From Brienomyrus brachyistius (lineage: Eukaryota; Chordata; Actinopteri; Osteoglossiformes; Mormyridae), in contig NC_064554.1 of assembly GCF_023856365.1 (NCBI RefSeq), positions 9,291,001 through 9,355,000 of the forward strand: a stretch of 64,000 nt of DNA, given 5' to 3'. The notes beneath the pieces are model-generated. The model saw only the letters and a list, made by a program, of their open reading frames with translations. It was not told the origin of the DNA and searched no databases. Position 1 is the stretch's first letter. Every line of letters starts with the position of its first letter. The position numbers were made by a program, and so were the translations under genes. This document shows positions 34,641 to 47,245 of the stretch, piece by piece.

Positions 34641-35688
34641 GTATTTCAAACTTTGTTACACAAACACATATGAAACGCATACATTCACGTATGAAATTTT
34701 AAAAAACACATCTATACTACTGAAAACTCACACTCACTCGTATGAAATGCTCACACACATACAGGTGAAATTAACTCAAACACATAAAACGCTCGCACAC
34801 ATACATGTGAACTTCACTCACACGCACACATATGAAAAGCTCATTCACATACATATATTATACACTTTAACTGTGAACAATTCTTACAGGACGAATGAAG
34901 CTTTCGCACATGTTTGTGCGTGAGAACGTTTCAATATATCCGGAAGGTATTTCAATTCAATTTTTGGATCCCCGCGAGCATTTACGGTAGATCTGAAACG
35001 GGACCGTGCAACGACCGAAGCAGTCTGCTTATTAAATGCAATTTAATATCCGTAATGGATTTTCATTATAGGCCTAACGGAACGGCATTCTTCCAGTCGG
35101 CATACTTGATCACAGTGCTTTAACTTTTGCTCCGGTTCTTCGGTGTTTGGGGTGATGAAGGCGTGATGTAGTTCTTCACTGATGCACTGCGACGCTTTGA
35201 GGTGATACATAGGGAGGCGTAGTTGGTGCAACAGAGCTGATATTTATGGCAGCTGCGATGTTGTTTATTACGTCGGGGGTCGATAAAATTGTATTTATCA
35301 AGCCAACTGCCTCGGTCATTACACTGTCCCGCTGTTCAAATCGGCCATGACGTGAGAAAACACGCGCCAGGATCCAGAATTGAAGCACTTTCCCGATATA
35401 GTGAAACGTTCCCACGCACATACATGTGTGAAAAGCTTCATTCATCCTGTAAGATTTATGTTTATTAAATAAGTATTTTTATATATGTATGAGTTAATTT
35501 CACCTGTATGTGTGTGAGCGTTCCACATGTGTGTGTTAATTTCACCTGCATGTGTGTGAACGTTTCACATGTGTGTGTGTGTTAATTTCACCTCTACGTG
35601 TGTCAGCGTTTCACATGTGTGGGCGTTAATTTTTTTTTGTATTTGTGCGACCATTTCATATGAATGTGTGTGTAAGAAATGATCATAC
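34641..35688. repeat. Large inverted repeat (foldback-like) with minisatellite arms
   Basis: The left arm, about 34641-35046, is diverged but alignable end to end with the reverse complement of about 35283-35688. Shared blocks include GGATCC with flanks, GAAACGTTC/GAACGTTTC, the GAATGAAGCTTT block and CACACATACAGGTGAAATTA. Each arm carries a tandem array of roughly 44-bp units built on ACACATATGAAACGCTCACA-type half-units. The spacer (35047-35282) is not repetitive. Subterminal tandem repeats in long inverted repeats are typical of foldback-type and some other DNA transposons. No transposase is seen. Confidence 0.75.
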
Positions 35689-37950
35689 AAACCCGCAGCT
35701 AGTCTAGCCTACAGTACTCTTGAAATATCAGTAATGAGCAGCTCTTCGCTTATCGACCAATCCGATATATTCGTAAGAACGGACCTCGATCGTTAAGTGA
35801 GAAGTATCTGTACTGTAACTTTGTCCTACTGCTTTCCGTTACTCTTACTATGGCTGCTGACCAGATAGCATTTTACTATAAGTTACAGTCGGACTGTACA
35901 GCTAGCACGTGAAAAACCCTTGAATATGGTTAATCACATGCATAATTACATGAACATGTATCTGAGAGTATGTGAAATTAATTGGCTATGAAATTATGAA
36001 GGAATTAGATTCACTAAGGCGAATGTGGTTGCTTGGCACCCTGAGTTTATTCAAGTTAAATTACCTGCCGTGCTGTGTTTCAGTACTTTGAGTTTGCTAT
36101 TGTAACCCTTAACAATAAATATGAATAATGGGCCAACACATTTAATGACTGGTTGTCAAATTTTTCTAGATGTCATCTAGGTTCCATGAGATCTCTGATG
36201 TAGAGTCATGTGATGATTTGACAGGTTGTTCTTTTAATGATTGCACCTTTTGAAAATGAAAATAAATGAGAAGTGTCTTGACAGATGGATGGAAAAAATA
36301 GCTTTAAATAGAAATAAAGCACACCTTGTGTGTTTGTGGGGGGGTGGTGTGGTTTCTGTGATACAGAAATCCACTTCCTGTTTTTTTTTCCTTGTATAAG
36401 TTCATATGATGTCACTGTACACAAAGAAAACGGATTGTTCAGGATTCCTAAAAATATACAGACGTGTATGACGTAGTTCAGTTTCCTAAATAGGCCGACG
36501 TGGATGTGGTTCTGATCCAAACCTACATGGCTCAGTTTGAATAGGTCTGTCTGTTCATAAAATACGTCAGTATCTGCTCTTTGTATGATTTAAGGCATTT
36601 TCTGTAAACCTCTTTCATTGTTGTATGGGCCATATTCTCAGCAGTTTTTCAAACCCGCTGTTATCACAGGAAACTGGAGGGAATATTTGAAATCCACAGC
36701 CTGACCGGAACACGACACTCGACAGTCCACAGAGATGGTCCACCTATAATAGTTACAGTACCTTCTAATGCAAAAAGTAGTAAAAGTCTATCCTTTTCAC
36801 ACTTCTGCAAAGCATGACATTAGACAACAACAGTGAAAATAAAACAATGGTTTTAACCACCCAAAAAAGGCATAGGAGAGGTAAGTAAGGACTTGGGAGT
36901 GGCAGAGTGTCAATGAGCAGAAGACTGTAAAATTTCCCTTCCCTTTCCCTCTACTATTCTTTCTCTAGTTATGTCTCTCTTTGTCCCTCAATTGTGATTA
37001 TGTGTAAGAACCGTGGTTCCTCTTTGCCAGAATGTTGTTGTCTTTCGTGGTCTTTAGGGTGGATGTAAGACACCAGAATCTGTTAAGAATAAGTCAGAAT
37101 TGAGTTTTGTTTATTGGACTTGTGTGTGAAACCTCTGCACTTGTCTGCTTTGCTCTGGGATTTACCGCCTCTACTCCAGGGGTGACCCCAGCTGCATGGC
37201 CTGGTCACTAGCCTCAAGTCCTTTGTCAGTCACCGCGACGATTAGAAAATTTGCTGTTGTAGGGTTCTGGTCGGCTGGTTTTCTCTTATTGGAAAGTTAA
37301 GCATTTACTGCACTATTCACAGTAAAACAGATTGTAAATATCTGATTTCTGTATTAGTGTGAAATCATTCATAACTGTAATGAACGTTCTAGCAAATTAT
37401 AATGATGATCAGCCACAAAAAAAAAACTATAAGACCAAACATTTTATAACTTCATAAATGGATATTTAACTGGAAAATTTTAGAGAATAAGCTTCTATTT
37501 CATACTTTTGGTCTTCAGACTGTGACATCACCCTTCCAGTGGAGCTCTCTGCGCGTGGCACAGGTGTGGAAGCATTAGACTTACATCGTGTGTAATTACG
37601 GCAACCGGGGAAACTTAACCTGAAGTACTATGATTAATCCTATTGTGCTAAATATCTGTGTCACCAGCTCCGGGGAACCAAGCAGGCTGTTGTGACGACT
37701 CTGGAGGACTGATGTCATGTTCTGTGCGCTGCTGCACATCCTGTAATGTTTCTAAGACCTACGCATGTGTCTCCCCTAAAGGCTATAAAAGGCCTCCTCT
37801 ACAGTCATTAAAATGTAGGACTTTCTGACCCTTAAAAATGTTTGTCTGGGTTCTTGCCCTGAGTGTTCGGCTCTCTAGTGCCTATGACCTCATAGTTAAT
37901 TAATTTAATTAGTCAATTGTTTGCTGAACAGATGACGTTATCGGGGGTGC
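35689..37950. other. Intergenic region, nothing recognised
   Basis: AT-rich, with no ORF of recognisable family and no clear element termini. Confidence 0.4.
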
Positions 37951-37959
37951 CTTACATTG

Positions 37960-38110
37960 ATTACAATTGTTTCACTGCACCCATTCATGTAGCTGGGTAC
38001 TTATGGAAATCATTCGTGCTAAGTACCATCCTCAAGGGTATAACCCAAACTCGAGAGCTGAACCCGCGGCCCTCTGATCACAGCTCTCTAAGAACTGCTT
38101 CATATTCGCT
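37960..38110 (-). repeat. Possible SINE fragment
   Basis: Read on the minus strand, a B-box-like region (complement of GAGCTGAACCCGCGGCC) and the complement of CCATCCTCAAGGGTATAACC resemble the tRNA-derived head and core of fish SINEs such as the copy at 12898-13148. It is short and decayed. Confidence 0.4.
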
Positions 38111-38157
38111 CGTTTCCAGATTTTAATGAAAGCTGGTAAAAGCGGTGTTATATTGTT

Positions 38158-38185
38158 AAAGAACAGCAGGCACAAGGCAGGGAAT
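38158..38185. repeat. Short copy of the 39.2-kb repeat edge
   Basis: This segment, containing AACAGCAGGCACAAGGCAGG and GAATA, is almost identical to 39189-39216, where the minisatellite begins. It is probably a fragment of the same interspersed family. Confidence 0.6.
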
Positions 38186-39188
38186 AACACAAGTGTTGGA
38201 GAAGGTATTATAACCAAGAACAAGAAGCCTGAAAATTCACATTCCAATACACACTCCAAGCTTTCCTTCTATGAAATTGACATCTTCCTCATCAATGCAG
38301 CCACTTCTCGAAGTTTAAGCACTTGTGGGTGATCTGCAATACGCAGGCAGACAGTCTTTGTTCAGGACAGAGGTAATGTGCCTAACCCCATCGTCTCGCC
38401 AAAGCCTTGTGCTTTGGTGACCAGATGGTGTCACACGCAGGAACCTTTATGTCAATGATATCCGTTTCCATGATCAATACAAAAATATTGTTTTTAAATT
38501 GAAGGAAGGTAAAATTTCCTCAGTACAATTTGCCATTTCTTCTGGGAGTAGTCAAACATTACTGTACATTGCCTGCATCTGAAGGTCTATTGCATTGTTC
38601 AGTAATACGTCTAATAAAAAGTTTTCTTGGACCTGATGCATGGAAGCCTTAGTTGGGAACTGTGATCCCGGTCTCCCTGGGGCATCCTGGGCTGTTACAA
38701 CCTAACCTGCTGAGCCAAAACACAAAGATATAAATAAAAAAAAATTGACAATTTAAGTGTTTTTCTCCTTAAAACCTCTTGTCTTTAACTTGATAAATTC
38801 TAACTTCTCTTTTTTTTTTTTTTACTTTGCTTCGATAGTAAGAATTTCAACTTCTTTAAAACTCTTGGAATAAAACGCACATAAAATAGCCCCATTGCTG
38901 ATCCCCACATCTTGTCGTCTGAATTTCTGCAAGATTCCTCACTGTTTAACAGTAGACCTTATTGGCTTTAGGGGTAGGTGTAAACTTCTGGTTGGCAACC
39001 CTACAAGTGTCCAGTCTTCACTGTATGTAGCGTTTCTTTGGCAAGCCTCACTTGCAGTATCATGTCTCCAGATCGGACTGCCCTGAGTCAACTAATGGTG
39101 AGGAATTTAAGCACTCAATATGTGCAGACTGTCAGTTTTAATTCAATCTTGCATACTACCTTTCTCATACAGTGGGTCCAGAACCTGA

Positions 39189-39395
39189 AGAACAGCAGGC
39201 ACAAGGCAGGGAATAATCCAAGACGGGATGCCCACCCATGGCAGGGAATCACCCAAGGCTGGGAATCACCCATGGCAGGGAATCACCCAAGGCAGGGAAT
39301 CACCCAAGGCAGGACGCCCACCCATGGCAGGGAATCACCCAAGGCAGGGAATCACCCATGGCAGGGAATCACCCAAGGCAGGGCACAGGGAGAAC
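39189..39395. repeat. Minisatellite of 17-18 bp units derived from an interspersed repeat
   Basis: About eleven units of the form GGCAGGGAATCACCCAA, with variants ending CCCAT and two longer GACGCCCACCCAT units forming a higher-order pattern. The flanks (AACAGCAGGCACAAGGCAGG before; AGGGAGAACATGGAAATTCC after) match the SINE-like family at 61596-62008, so the array arose by expansion inside one copy. Confidence 0.85.
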
Positions 39396-42300
39396 ATGGA
39401 AATTCCACACACACACTCCGAGCCGTGGCCTCCGGAGGCCATTGTTCTGCCCCTCTATTACAAAATTGTTATTTTGTGTTTAAAATTGTGGAGATACTAA
39501 CATTTTTGGCATTATGTAAAATTATTTACAATTATTACATAAATATTGGTGGTAGTGTTTATAAACAATCAATGTTCACAAATATAATACATTGGAATAA
39601 AGTTCTACAATCTCTAAAATTTGGAAGTATTTGTCACTAGTGTACAGTGTCTGTAGTGTCCTTTCCCCGAACAGATTAATATCTATTCTATATATTATTT
39701 TAGCTGTATTTTCTGGCCGAGAAATACTTATTACCACCCATAATAGTTACGGCAAAATAAAAATAATTACATACAAAAAGCAGTAAATTAACATAGGCGG
39801 GGAAACTGCCAAGCCCAGGTGAGGGGAAGCCAGCACTTGTTGTGGGATTAATTTCTCTGTGTATGAACATATCACTTATCTCTGGAAACATTGTCAGTAG
39901 CCTGTGCTTTCCATCTCCTCTTACCTGCCCGTGGAATAACTCAGGCAACGCAAAACCTGTCCTTGTGTACGTCCCCTTGAGATTAACGTGTTACTGCACA
40001 GTGTCTGAGGTCATTGAAGGTGTGCCTTAAGTCCCAGGACAGTGAAAGAAATAGTCACTGGAACATGCTCCCCTCATGATATGCTACAGCTCCCACATAA
40101 CGGCCTGGTGGCCATTTATAAGGGTGATGCGGATTGTTAAGTGAATATTATGAAAGTGTGATATTATTGAATCCAAACAACAAATGCTTTGTTTAGCATG
40201 TGTTACTCAGATATATACACTGAAAAGTTCTACAGACATAAAAACCAAAACTGTTTTATTAACTAAGCGTCATTTGTGTGCTATCTGTAAACACATACAT
40301 TATGTATATTCAATACGTGACATATCCCTACTTGAGGTTCCGATAACCCTGATCTCTTTGCAGTAGCCATATTACTAGTCCAAGTGAGATCTGATTCACT
40401 GTGGGCATAACTGAGAAACAGAATATTAACTGGAGTTGTATATACCTGTATAATTTTTGCGATAAGGCCGAGATGTTTTCTCTTTCCAATGTAGGACAAT
40501 AAGTCGGCTTTGTGTCCAACCCTCTCAGCCCACTTCTGGGAAGGTGACAACTTCCCTTCTGACAGCACAGTTCACAGAGGACAGCTTCTTTCCACTGTGC
40601 TGGAAAGTTAGTATCTGAGATGGAAATCCTGTGTTCAGGATGTGTGTGTACTCACTGCCGCCCTATTGCTTTAGCAAACATAAGTGATAAACAGCCAACA
40701 CTGTCACCTGTTGTGCCACAAGTTCCGCTCCAGTGGATTCCTCTTAATTCCTCTGGTTATAATGATGCCAAGTAGACACACTCTTGTGGCACACGTAGCA
40801 ATTCCTGTATCAATTTCCTGCCCCTGCCACTGGCGTTCCGCTGCCCTCTCCTCATCGGCATACATCATGTGTCAACGTGACAAAAGGACAGTTGTTGATG
40901 TCTGTCTGAAATGGCGCTAACAATTCGGACACTTCAGCACATGGGCCAGCAGAGCAGTGCCGTCCAAAATACAACTTTGAAGAGGCACAGCTCGCATCCA
41001 CCAATTGTGAGTAGTTATTTTGCGCTCATCTGTATTCATGTCCTCCAGGAATTTTCTCTCATTTTCCCATCTTGTCCAATCCCTGTATCTCTCTCTGCAG
41101 CTCAGTTTGTGGTCTCAGGCCATCACTGTTGCAGGATACATCTCCATCATCAGGCAATGGGAGACCTCACCCCAATTCTGGTGTAGCAGGGCTAAGTGTA
41201 AATATGCCTTCCTTCACATATCTGGATATAGACTAGTGCTATAACTTTTCAATATTTGCATGCACATAAGTTCCTCTCATTCCCTAAAAAGGCATCTTTC
41301 AGATATACCAGGTGGGCAGTATACAAACATAAGGAGACTCTTTGGAGAAGTACTGTAATGTTGACGTTTCACACTACGTGGAAACTATTAAGCCCCCCCC
41401 CCCCCCCCCCCCCATGATCATCTCACCCCTGTCGGAAGTGGATCACCAGCCTGGTCCGTTTCCTCGCACAATACTTTGGAGGCCACAGGGAGTGATCTCA
41501 TACGCAAAGTGCGAAATTCTAAACTGCAGCCAAACTCCTGCCAGTTTGCAAGATGTCTTCCGCTCAGCTGTTGTTTTCCCATTTCAGGGGCACTGTGCTC
41601 CCTGACCTTCAGTGATGTCTTAACCAGCCTCCCAAGCCCCAATGACCAGTCAAAAACAAACAACTCAGTTCACTTAATATATGTCCTATTATCAATATGC
41701 TACTGAGCTTTAGGTAAGAGTAATGCGCCAAATGTAACTAGATTAGACAAAATCAAAGTGAGCCCAGGCATTAAACTACGGGCTGAGAGAATGCCAGTGT
41801 GAGCTATGAGCTGCCTCTAGAGAAGCATTAGTCTTTGTGAGGTTCTTCATGCCGTCCAAGTTTGGGTCCCTGTGTCTTTGATGTCCTTGTTCAACAGCTT
41901 CCGTTTCCAGACCAGTAACATCGTTCACAGACATTCTGCCTCTCTTTTAAGAGACCCACCATAATTTAAACACCAGATGTCTGTTTCAAGAGTTCCTGTC
42001 AATGCCCTGGAGTGTATACCAACACACTGACGCCATCTTAGCCAAACCACATCTCTCTGTTACATAATAATGCTGTCCCATTATGACCGAACACTAGTTG
42101 ACTCAGTGTCCTTCTCAAGATCTTACCTTTTTTTCTTAAATCTCTCACAATAGGTTTTCTAGAGATTATTGGATGAGCTATGATTTATATTGTTATAGGA
42201 AACGAAACTTTCAAGCTGTGCAATTTATTCCCTGCTCCTTTTCAGGATTATCTAGTGTATGTTCAACATCACTTTTAAAGTTTACCGCTGCTACTTTTGC

Positions 42301-42860
42301 ATGAGTTCTGTATGTGCTCTCTTCAAGCCCTTCATAGTCATTTTCATCTTTCTTGTATAAAGCACTCATGAATTGACGTATTTGTGGGAAATTGATTTAT
42401 TGTGAACTGTAAATACTGCAATACCTATTGCAGAAATCGATATTTTCCGGTGTCATGCAGCCTAATTACAAAATACTAACTACTACAAGATATATGACAA
42501 CATACAATGAAACATTCAACATGGGGTAGTAAAATGATATGTGGCAGAGCGAGCATTGGAGCAGTGTTTAGAATACAGAAAATGTCGCAGCAGTATTAAA
42601 GAATTTGCAACTCGATCACTGTGGAGGCAGCGAGTGTACATCATTTCATGTCACAACCCCGTACAAAACAAGTGAGACTGAAAGCAAAGAAGCTGACTAA
42701 GATGATTTTCTCGCACTGCGCCCCGGTGGACATGACCTTTAACCCTTCAGATAGACGACAGCTATGCGTGCAAGGACAGTGAATACACTGTCTGCGTAGT
42801 GTGCTTGCTGCCTCGGCTGGAGAAAAGTCGGCTATCTCTGATTGTGTGAGGTGTTACCAT
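39396..42860. other. Intergenic region, no gene recognised
   Basis: Contains a 20-C run at 41394-41413 and short chance ORFs. No domain or exon pattern is visible. Confidence 0.4.
41394..41413. repeat. Poly-C tract of 20
   Basis: An uninterrupted run of 20 C. Confidence 0.9.
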
Positions 42861-42864
42861 CATT

Positions 42865-45060
42865 ATTCTCCCTCCATCCATTAACTTCCGCTTGTCCAGG
42901 GTTCAGGTCGCAGGGGTAGCAACTTCAGGAGAAATACCCAGACCTCCATCTCCCCAGCTACCTCTACCAGCTCTTCGGGGGAGATGCTGAAGCGTTCCAA
43001 GACCAACCAAGAGATATAATCCCTCCAGCGCGTCTTAGGTCTCCCTCGGGGCCTCCTCCCTGTAGGACATGCATGGAAAACCTCTCCGGGTAGCCACCCA
43101 GGAGGCATCCGTGACAGGTGTCCAGACCACCTCAACTGGCTCCTTTCAACATGGAGAAGCAGCAGTTGTACTCTGAGACTCTCCCGGATATCCGAACTTC
43201 TAACCCTATTACTAAGGGAGAGAGCCCAGACACCCTGCAGAGAAACCTCATTTCGGCCGCCTGTATCCGCAGTCTCATTCTTTCGGTCATTACCCATAGC
43301 TCATGACCATAGGTGAGGGTAGGGACTAAGATGGACCAATAGATAGAGAACTTTGCTTTCCGGCTCAGTTCTTTTTTAGCCTCGACAAACTGGTTAAGTT
43401 CCTACAAAACTGCAGACGTCGCTTCGATCCGTCTGTCCAGCTCTCGATCTCGCCTACCCTCACTTGTGAACGAGACCCCGAGATACTTGGACTCCTCCAC
43501 TTGAGGCAGTACCTCCTCCCTGACCTGAAGCAGGCAATCCACCCGTTTCCAGCTGAGAACCATGGTTTCAGACTTGGAGGTGCTAATCCTCATCTCTGCC
43601 ACTTCACACTCGGCTGCGAACCACCCCAGAGCTCGCTGGAGGTCCCCAGCAGATGAAGCCAACAGGACGACATCATCCGCAAAAAACAGCAACGCAGTCC
43701 TGAGATCACCAAACTGCACACCCTCAACAGCCTGGCTGCGCTAGGAAATCCTGTCCATAAATATTATAAACAGGACCGATGACAAAGGGCAGCACTGGTG
43801 GAGCCCAACTCTCACTGGGAAGACGAGACCAAGCTTATTATGCGGACCAAGCTTCTGCTCCGTTCATACAGGGACCGAATCGCCCACAGTAGTGGACCCT
43901 GAACCCCATACTCCCGAAGCACCCCCACAGAGCACCTAGGGGAACCCGGTTGTAAGCCTTCTCTAAGTCTCCTCCAGTACCCTCACAAGGGTGTAAAGCT
44001 GGTCCAGTGTTCCACAGCCAGGACGAAATCTGCATTGTTCTTCTTGAATCTGAGATTCTACTATCGATCTCACTCTCCTCTCCAGTACCCCGGAATAGAC
44101 TTTCCCAGGAAGGCTGAGAAGTGTGGTTCCCCTGTAGTTGGAACACACCCTCCGGTCCCCTTTCTTAAATAAGGGAACCACCACCCCGGTCTGCCAATCC
44201 AGCGGTACTGTCCCTGACCTCCACTTGCTGTTGAGAAGGCATATCAGCCATGACAGCCCCACAACGTCCAGAACCTTTAGGTACTCCAGGCGAATCTCAT
44301 CCACCCCCGGGGCCCGGCCACCACGCAGCTCTTTAACCACTCTGGCCACCTCAGCCCCAGTGATGGGCAAGTCCACTCCAGCCCCCTCGGGCTCTGTGCC
44401 CTCAGACGTCTCAAAAGCAGTGCACGCAGATATATCTGAGTCTGGGTTGAGGAGGTCCTCAAAGTATTCCTTACACCTCCAGGTGATTTCCCCAGTTGAG
44501 GTCAACAGCAGCCCCTCCCCACTATAAATAGTAGGAACCAGGAGCTGCTTCCCGCTCCTGATATTCCAGATGGTTTGCCAGAACCTTTTTGAAGCCGACC
44601 GAAAGTCACTTTCCATGGCCTCACCAAACTCCTCCCTCGCCCGGGATTTTGCTTCCGTAACCGCCTGAGCGGCGTTCCGTCTGGCCTGCCGGTACCCGTC
44701 AGCTGCCTCCGGAGACCCCCAAGCTAATAATTCCCGGTAGACCTCCTTTTTCAGCTTGACAGCCCCCCTTCATCTCAGGCTGAACCCATCCGGGTGCTTG
44801 CCAACGGGCCCCTCCCTCAGGCCTGGCTCCAGGTTGGGGCCCTATGACGTTAGTCCCGGCGAGGAAAATAAGATCTTGGTAGTATGCTTTCTCATCACTG
44901 GTTTTTCTGCTTGCTCTTTGTCTGCCTCCTCATCTGGGACCTATTTGCCTTGGGAGACCCTACCAGGGGCTATTGCCCCCGACAACATAGCCCCCAGGGT
45001 CACTGAGGCACGCAAACCCCTACACCACAATAAGGTGGTAATCCAAGGAGGAGGCATTAT
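42865..45060 (-). mobile_element. Non-LTR retrotransposon (LINE), 5'-truncated and decayed
   Basis: Minus-strand pieces in order: FWQTIWNIRSGKQLLVPTIY (44580s), RT fingers with VVPLFKKGDRRVCSNYRGTT and LLSLPGKVYSGVLERRV (44060-44190), DLEKAYNRVPLGALWG (43930s), the catalytic box as FADDVVLL (43670-43695), then the C-terminal HVERSQLRWSGHLSRMPPG and GRRPRGRPKTRWRDYISWL (42980-43150). The 3' end at about 42865 is an ATGGATGGAGGG-type tail. Several frameshifts separate the pieces. The layout matches a very common fish LINE; I do not assign the clade. Confidence 0.85.
42881..44616 (-). pseudogene. LINE reverse transcriptase, multiple frameshifts
   Basis: Open segments 43963-44616, 43402-43719 and 42881-43297 cover the RT fingers, palm (FADD box) and C-terminal region in three different frames. 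Clearly inactive. Confidence 0.85.
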
Positions 45061-45419
45061 TATTCTTATCTGAACTCAAAAGCTATTTAATCTCTGAATG
45101 CTGTTAATATTAATCACAAAATGTCACTTGTGCAGGGAGTGTTTGCACAGTTCTGGAAATTTTAACCTAACAGTATTTCTGCTTGTACAAAGCAGGATCC
45201 TTACTCAGTGTCATCTAGACTGGGTTGGGGATTGAGGACTGTGGTTCCTGTACTGTAGTTGCTCTTGCACTTTACCACAATGAAACCATGACAATCCAGG
45301 AGTTTCTTACTTGGTGGTACAACATCTTTACATTATTTTTACATTTTTTTTCTCCTTTCGAAATGTTTCACATATGATTATTATGAGATTGTTGCGGTAT
45401 TTTATTTATTGTTTATACT

Positions 45420-46192
45420 ACGGGACCGTTGAATGCTTGAATCTGATTGGCTGACGAACGTTCTGATAACGTTATAACCTTATTTTCAGATAAACGCACG
45501 GCGAACGTAGTTCCAGGTAGCTCTCTTGACCGCATTATAGTTCCATATCACTTCGCATAGTTAACTGTAATAACGGAAATTAGCATACAGTACCTATACA
45601 GCACACAGGACTAACAAAAACAACAACATGACAGACTATTTTCCGAAAGTAAATTTTAATATTTACGGTGAATATGAAACTTTCAACAACTGGGCTGCAG
45701 CAGTATTAGTTAGCCTAGTGTACCAACTTAAAGGCTACACATGACATTTCTCACTAGCGAGGTAATAACAGCGCTGCATCTTAAAGCAGACTTACAGTTT
45801 AGAGACGGTGCTTCAGAACACTGTTGAGGGACATACAAAGGTAGCCTAATTCATACAAGCTCTCTCTCTCTGTTTCTCTTTCTCTGTGTCTCTGTCTCTC
45901 TCGCTCTCTTTCTAATAACTTCATTATTAACTGCATTAGTCTGCTATCAACGGCTCAAGCCTCCATTGCCAGCTTTAAAATGACGTTTTGGAACTAGCAA
46001 AAGAGTCGTTGGCTGAGATGCGGAAGAAATAATCCTACTCACAATAGCGATTTAAGTAGAAAAACCGGACGAATCCCTTGAAATATATCATCTGATCGAT
46101 GTCTTGAGGTGTGGCAACCGTAGTATAAGCGAAGCGGAGTGGCCGTTACACCTCGGGTGTGCATTATTTTCTAATAATTCAACGGCCCGTCG
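45420..46192. mobile_element. Probable non-autonomous DNA transposon
   Basis: The ends ACGGGACCGTTGAATGCTTG (45420) and AATAATTCAACGGCCCGTCG (46192) are inverted relatives sharing CCGTTGAAT. Near the right end, CGGAGTGGCCGTTACACCTC, then GGGTGTGC, is text I recognise from repeated fish elements. A CT microsatellite lies inside. The class and target duplication are unresolved. Confidence 0.5.
45861..45912. repeat. CT-rich microsatellite
   Basis: CTCT/TCTGTCTC tract of about 50 bp. Confidence 0.85.
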
Positions 46193-47039
46193 TCAAATAT
46201 TCCTTACATATGTTTTAGGTATAATCGTTTCGGCCGTTGGCTTGTATGAGGCTTGTGTCTAGAATGGGTTAGGAAACTGAACTGAAAATGCAATCATGAC
46301 TGTACTGGTTCTTTATGACTAGGATGCTTCTGGTTTCTTGGACTGTAATTGAACACCACTGCCATCAACACCAAAATTATCATCCAATCAACATTCTTCA
46401 CTGATGGACAGAAAATACTGATTTGTTTACTACATGTGGTTAACCTCGTTGTCTTGCAGCATGAATAGGACATATATGTGTGCCAGTGGCAGAAGGAGGA
46501 TGGCGGATGTACCTACATCCCCTGACCTTCCTATACAAGGTCAAACTGGTGATCTGCGAGCGGATGAGTGGGTTGATGTCAACTCTTTTTGTGCACCGGT
46601 TAGGCGGCAAACCTCCTGGCAATTAGCTCTTCTTCTTCCCGAAATACATTCCTTCGCTGGCCAAGACATTATGTTCCTCCTCCCGATTTAACTCCTCATG
46701 TCATCCCATCGACACCACTACCGATGGCCTGACCCTCCTGAATGTTGGATTGGACAGTCCTGCCTTCTGCCATTGTCTGAGTCCGCATTTGAGGCCACCA
46801 CTTCCGATTTGCGATCTCCTGTATTTACAGCTTCCCCTGGGCAAAACATTCAACTGTTTCCTTCAAAGGCCGGACTATATTCCAGACAAGCTTGGTGTAT
46901 CTCCTACTTTCAGGTTTTACCCGACTTATCCTTGATCTAGTTCATCAAGTTTACATAGATCTGAAAGCTTATTTCCATTTATAGATTTTTGCTCAATATA
47001 ATTGCCCAATGTTCACATCAAGATGTATTTACTCATGTG

Positions 47040-47245
47040 GTTAAATCCTTGACCTTCTGTGTACCCTCACACCTGTAGGGTGTGGGGTTTGAATCCTGAC
47101 TTCAGCTCTGTGGGTGTGGATTCTGTTGCTGTCCTCTGCGTTTCCTCCCTTAGTTAGGTGGATTGCCGTAGTGTGTGAGTTTAGCCCCCCCCCCCCCCCA
47201 ACTACCCTGTACATAATACACAGATGTGGGAGATGAATGGAGGGA
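47040..47245 (+). repeat. Decayed SINE-like repeat with 15-C run
   Basis: GGGTTTGAATCCTGACTTCAG (B-box-like), then GTGTGTGAGTTTAG and a C run at 47185-47199, then an ATGGAGGGATG end, follow the order of the family at 61596-62008. Confidence 0.45.

Noticed and set aside
34609..34923. 104-codon Thr/His-rich ORF
   Set aside because: Generated by CACA-rich tandem units in one arm of the palindrome.
39038..39640. 200-codon ORF with GNHPRQGITQG repeats
   Set aside because: It is the minisatellite read in frame; the flanks are non-coding and the same array is open in all three forward frames.
40281..40568. 95-codon minus-strand ORF
   Set aside because: No recognisable motif; ordinary chance ORF in intergenic DNA.
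46434..46691. 85-codon ORF preceded by a CTTGCAG acceptor-like site
   Set aside because: No family resemblance and no partner exons; likely chance.
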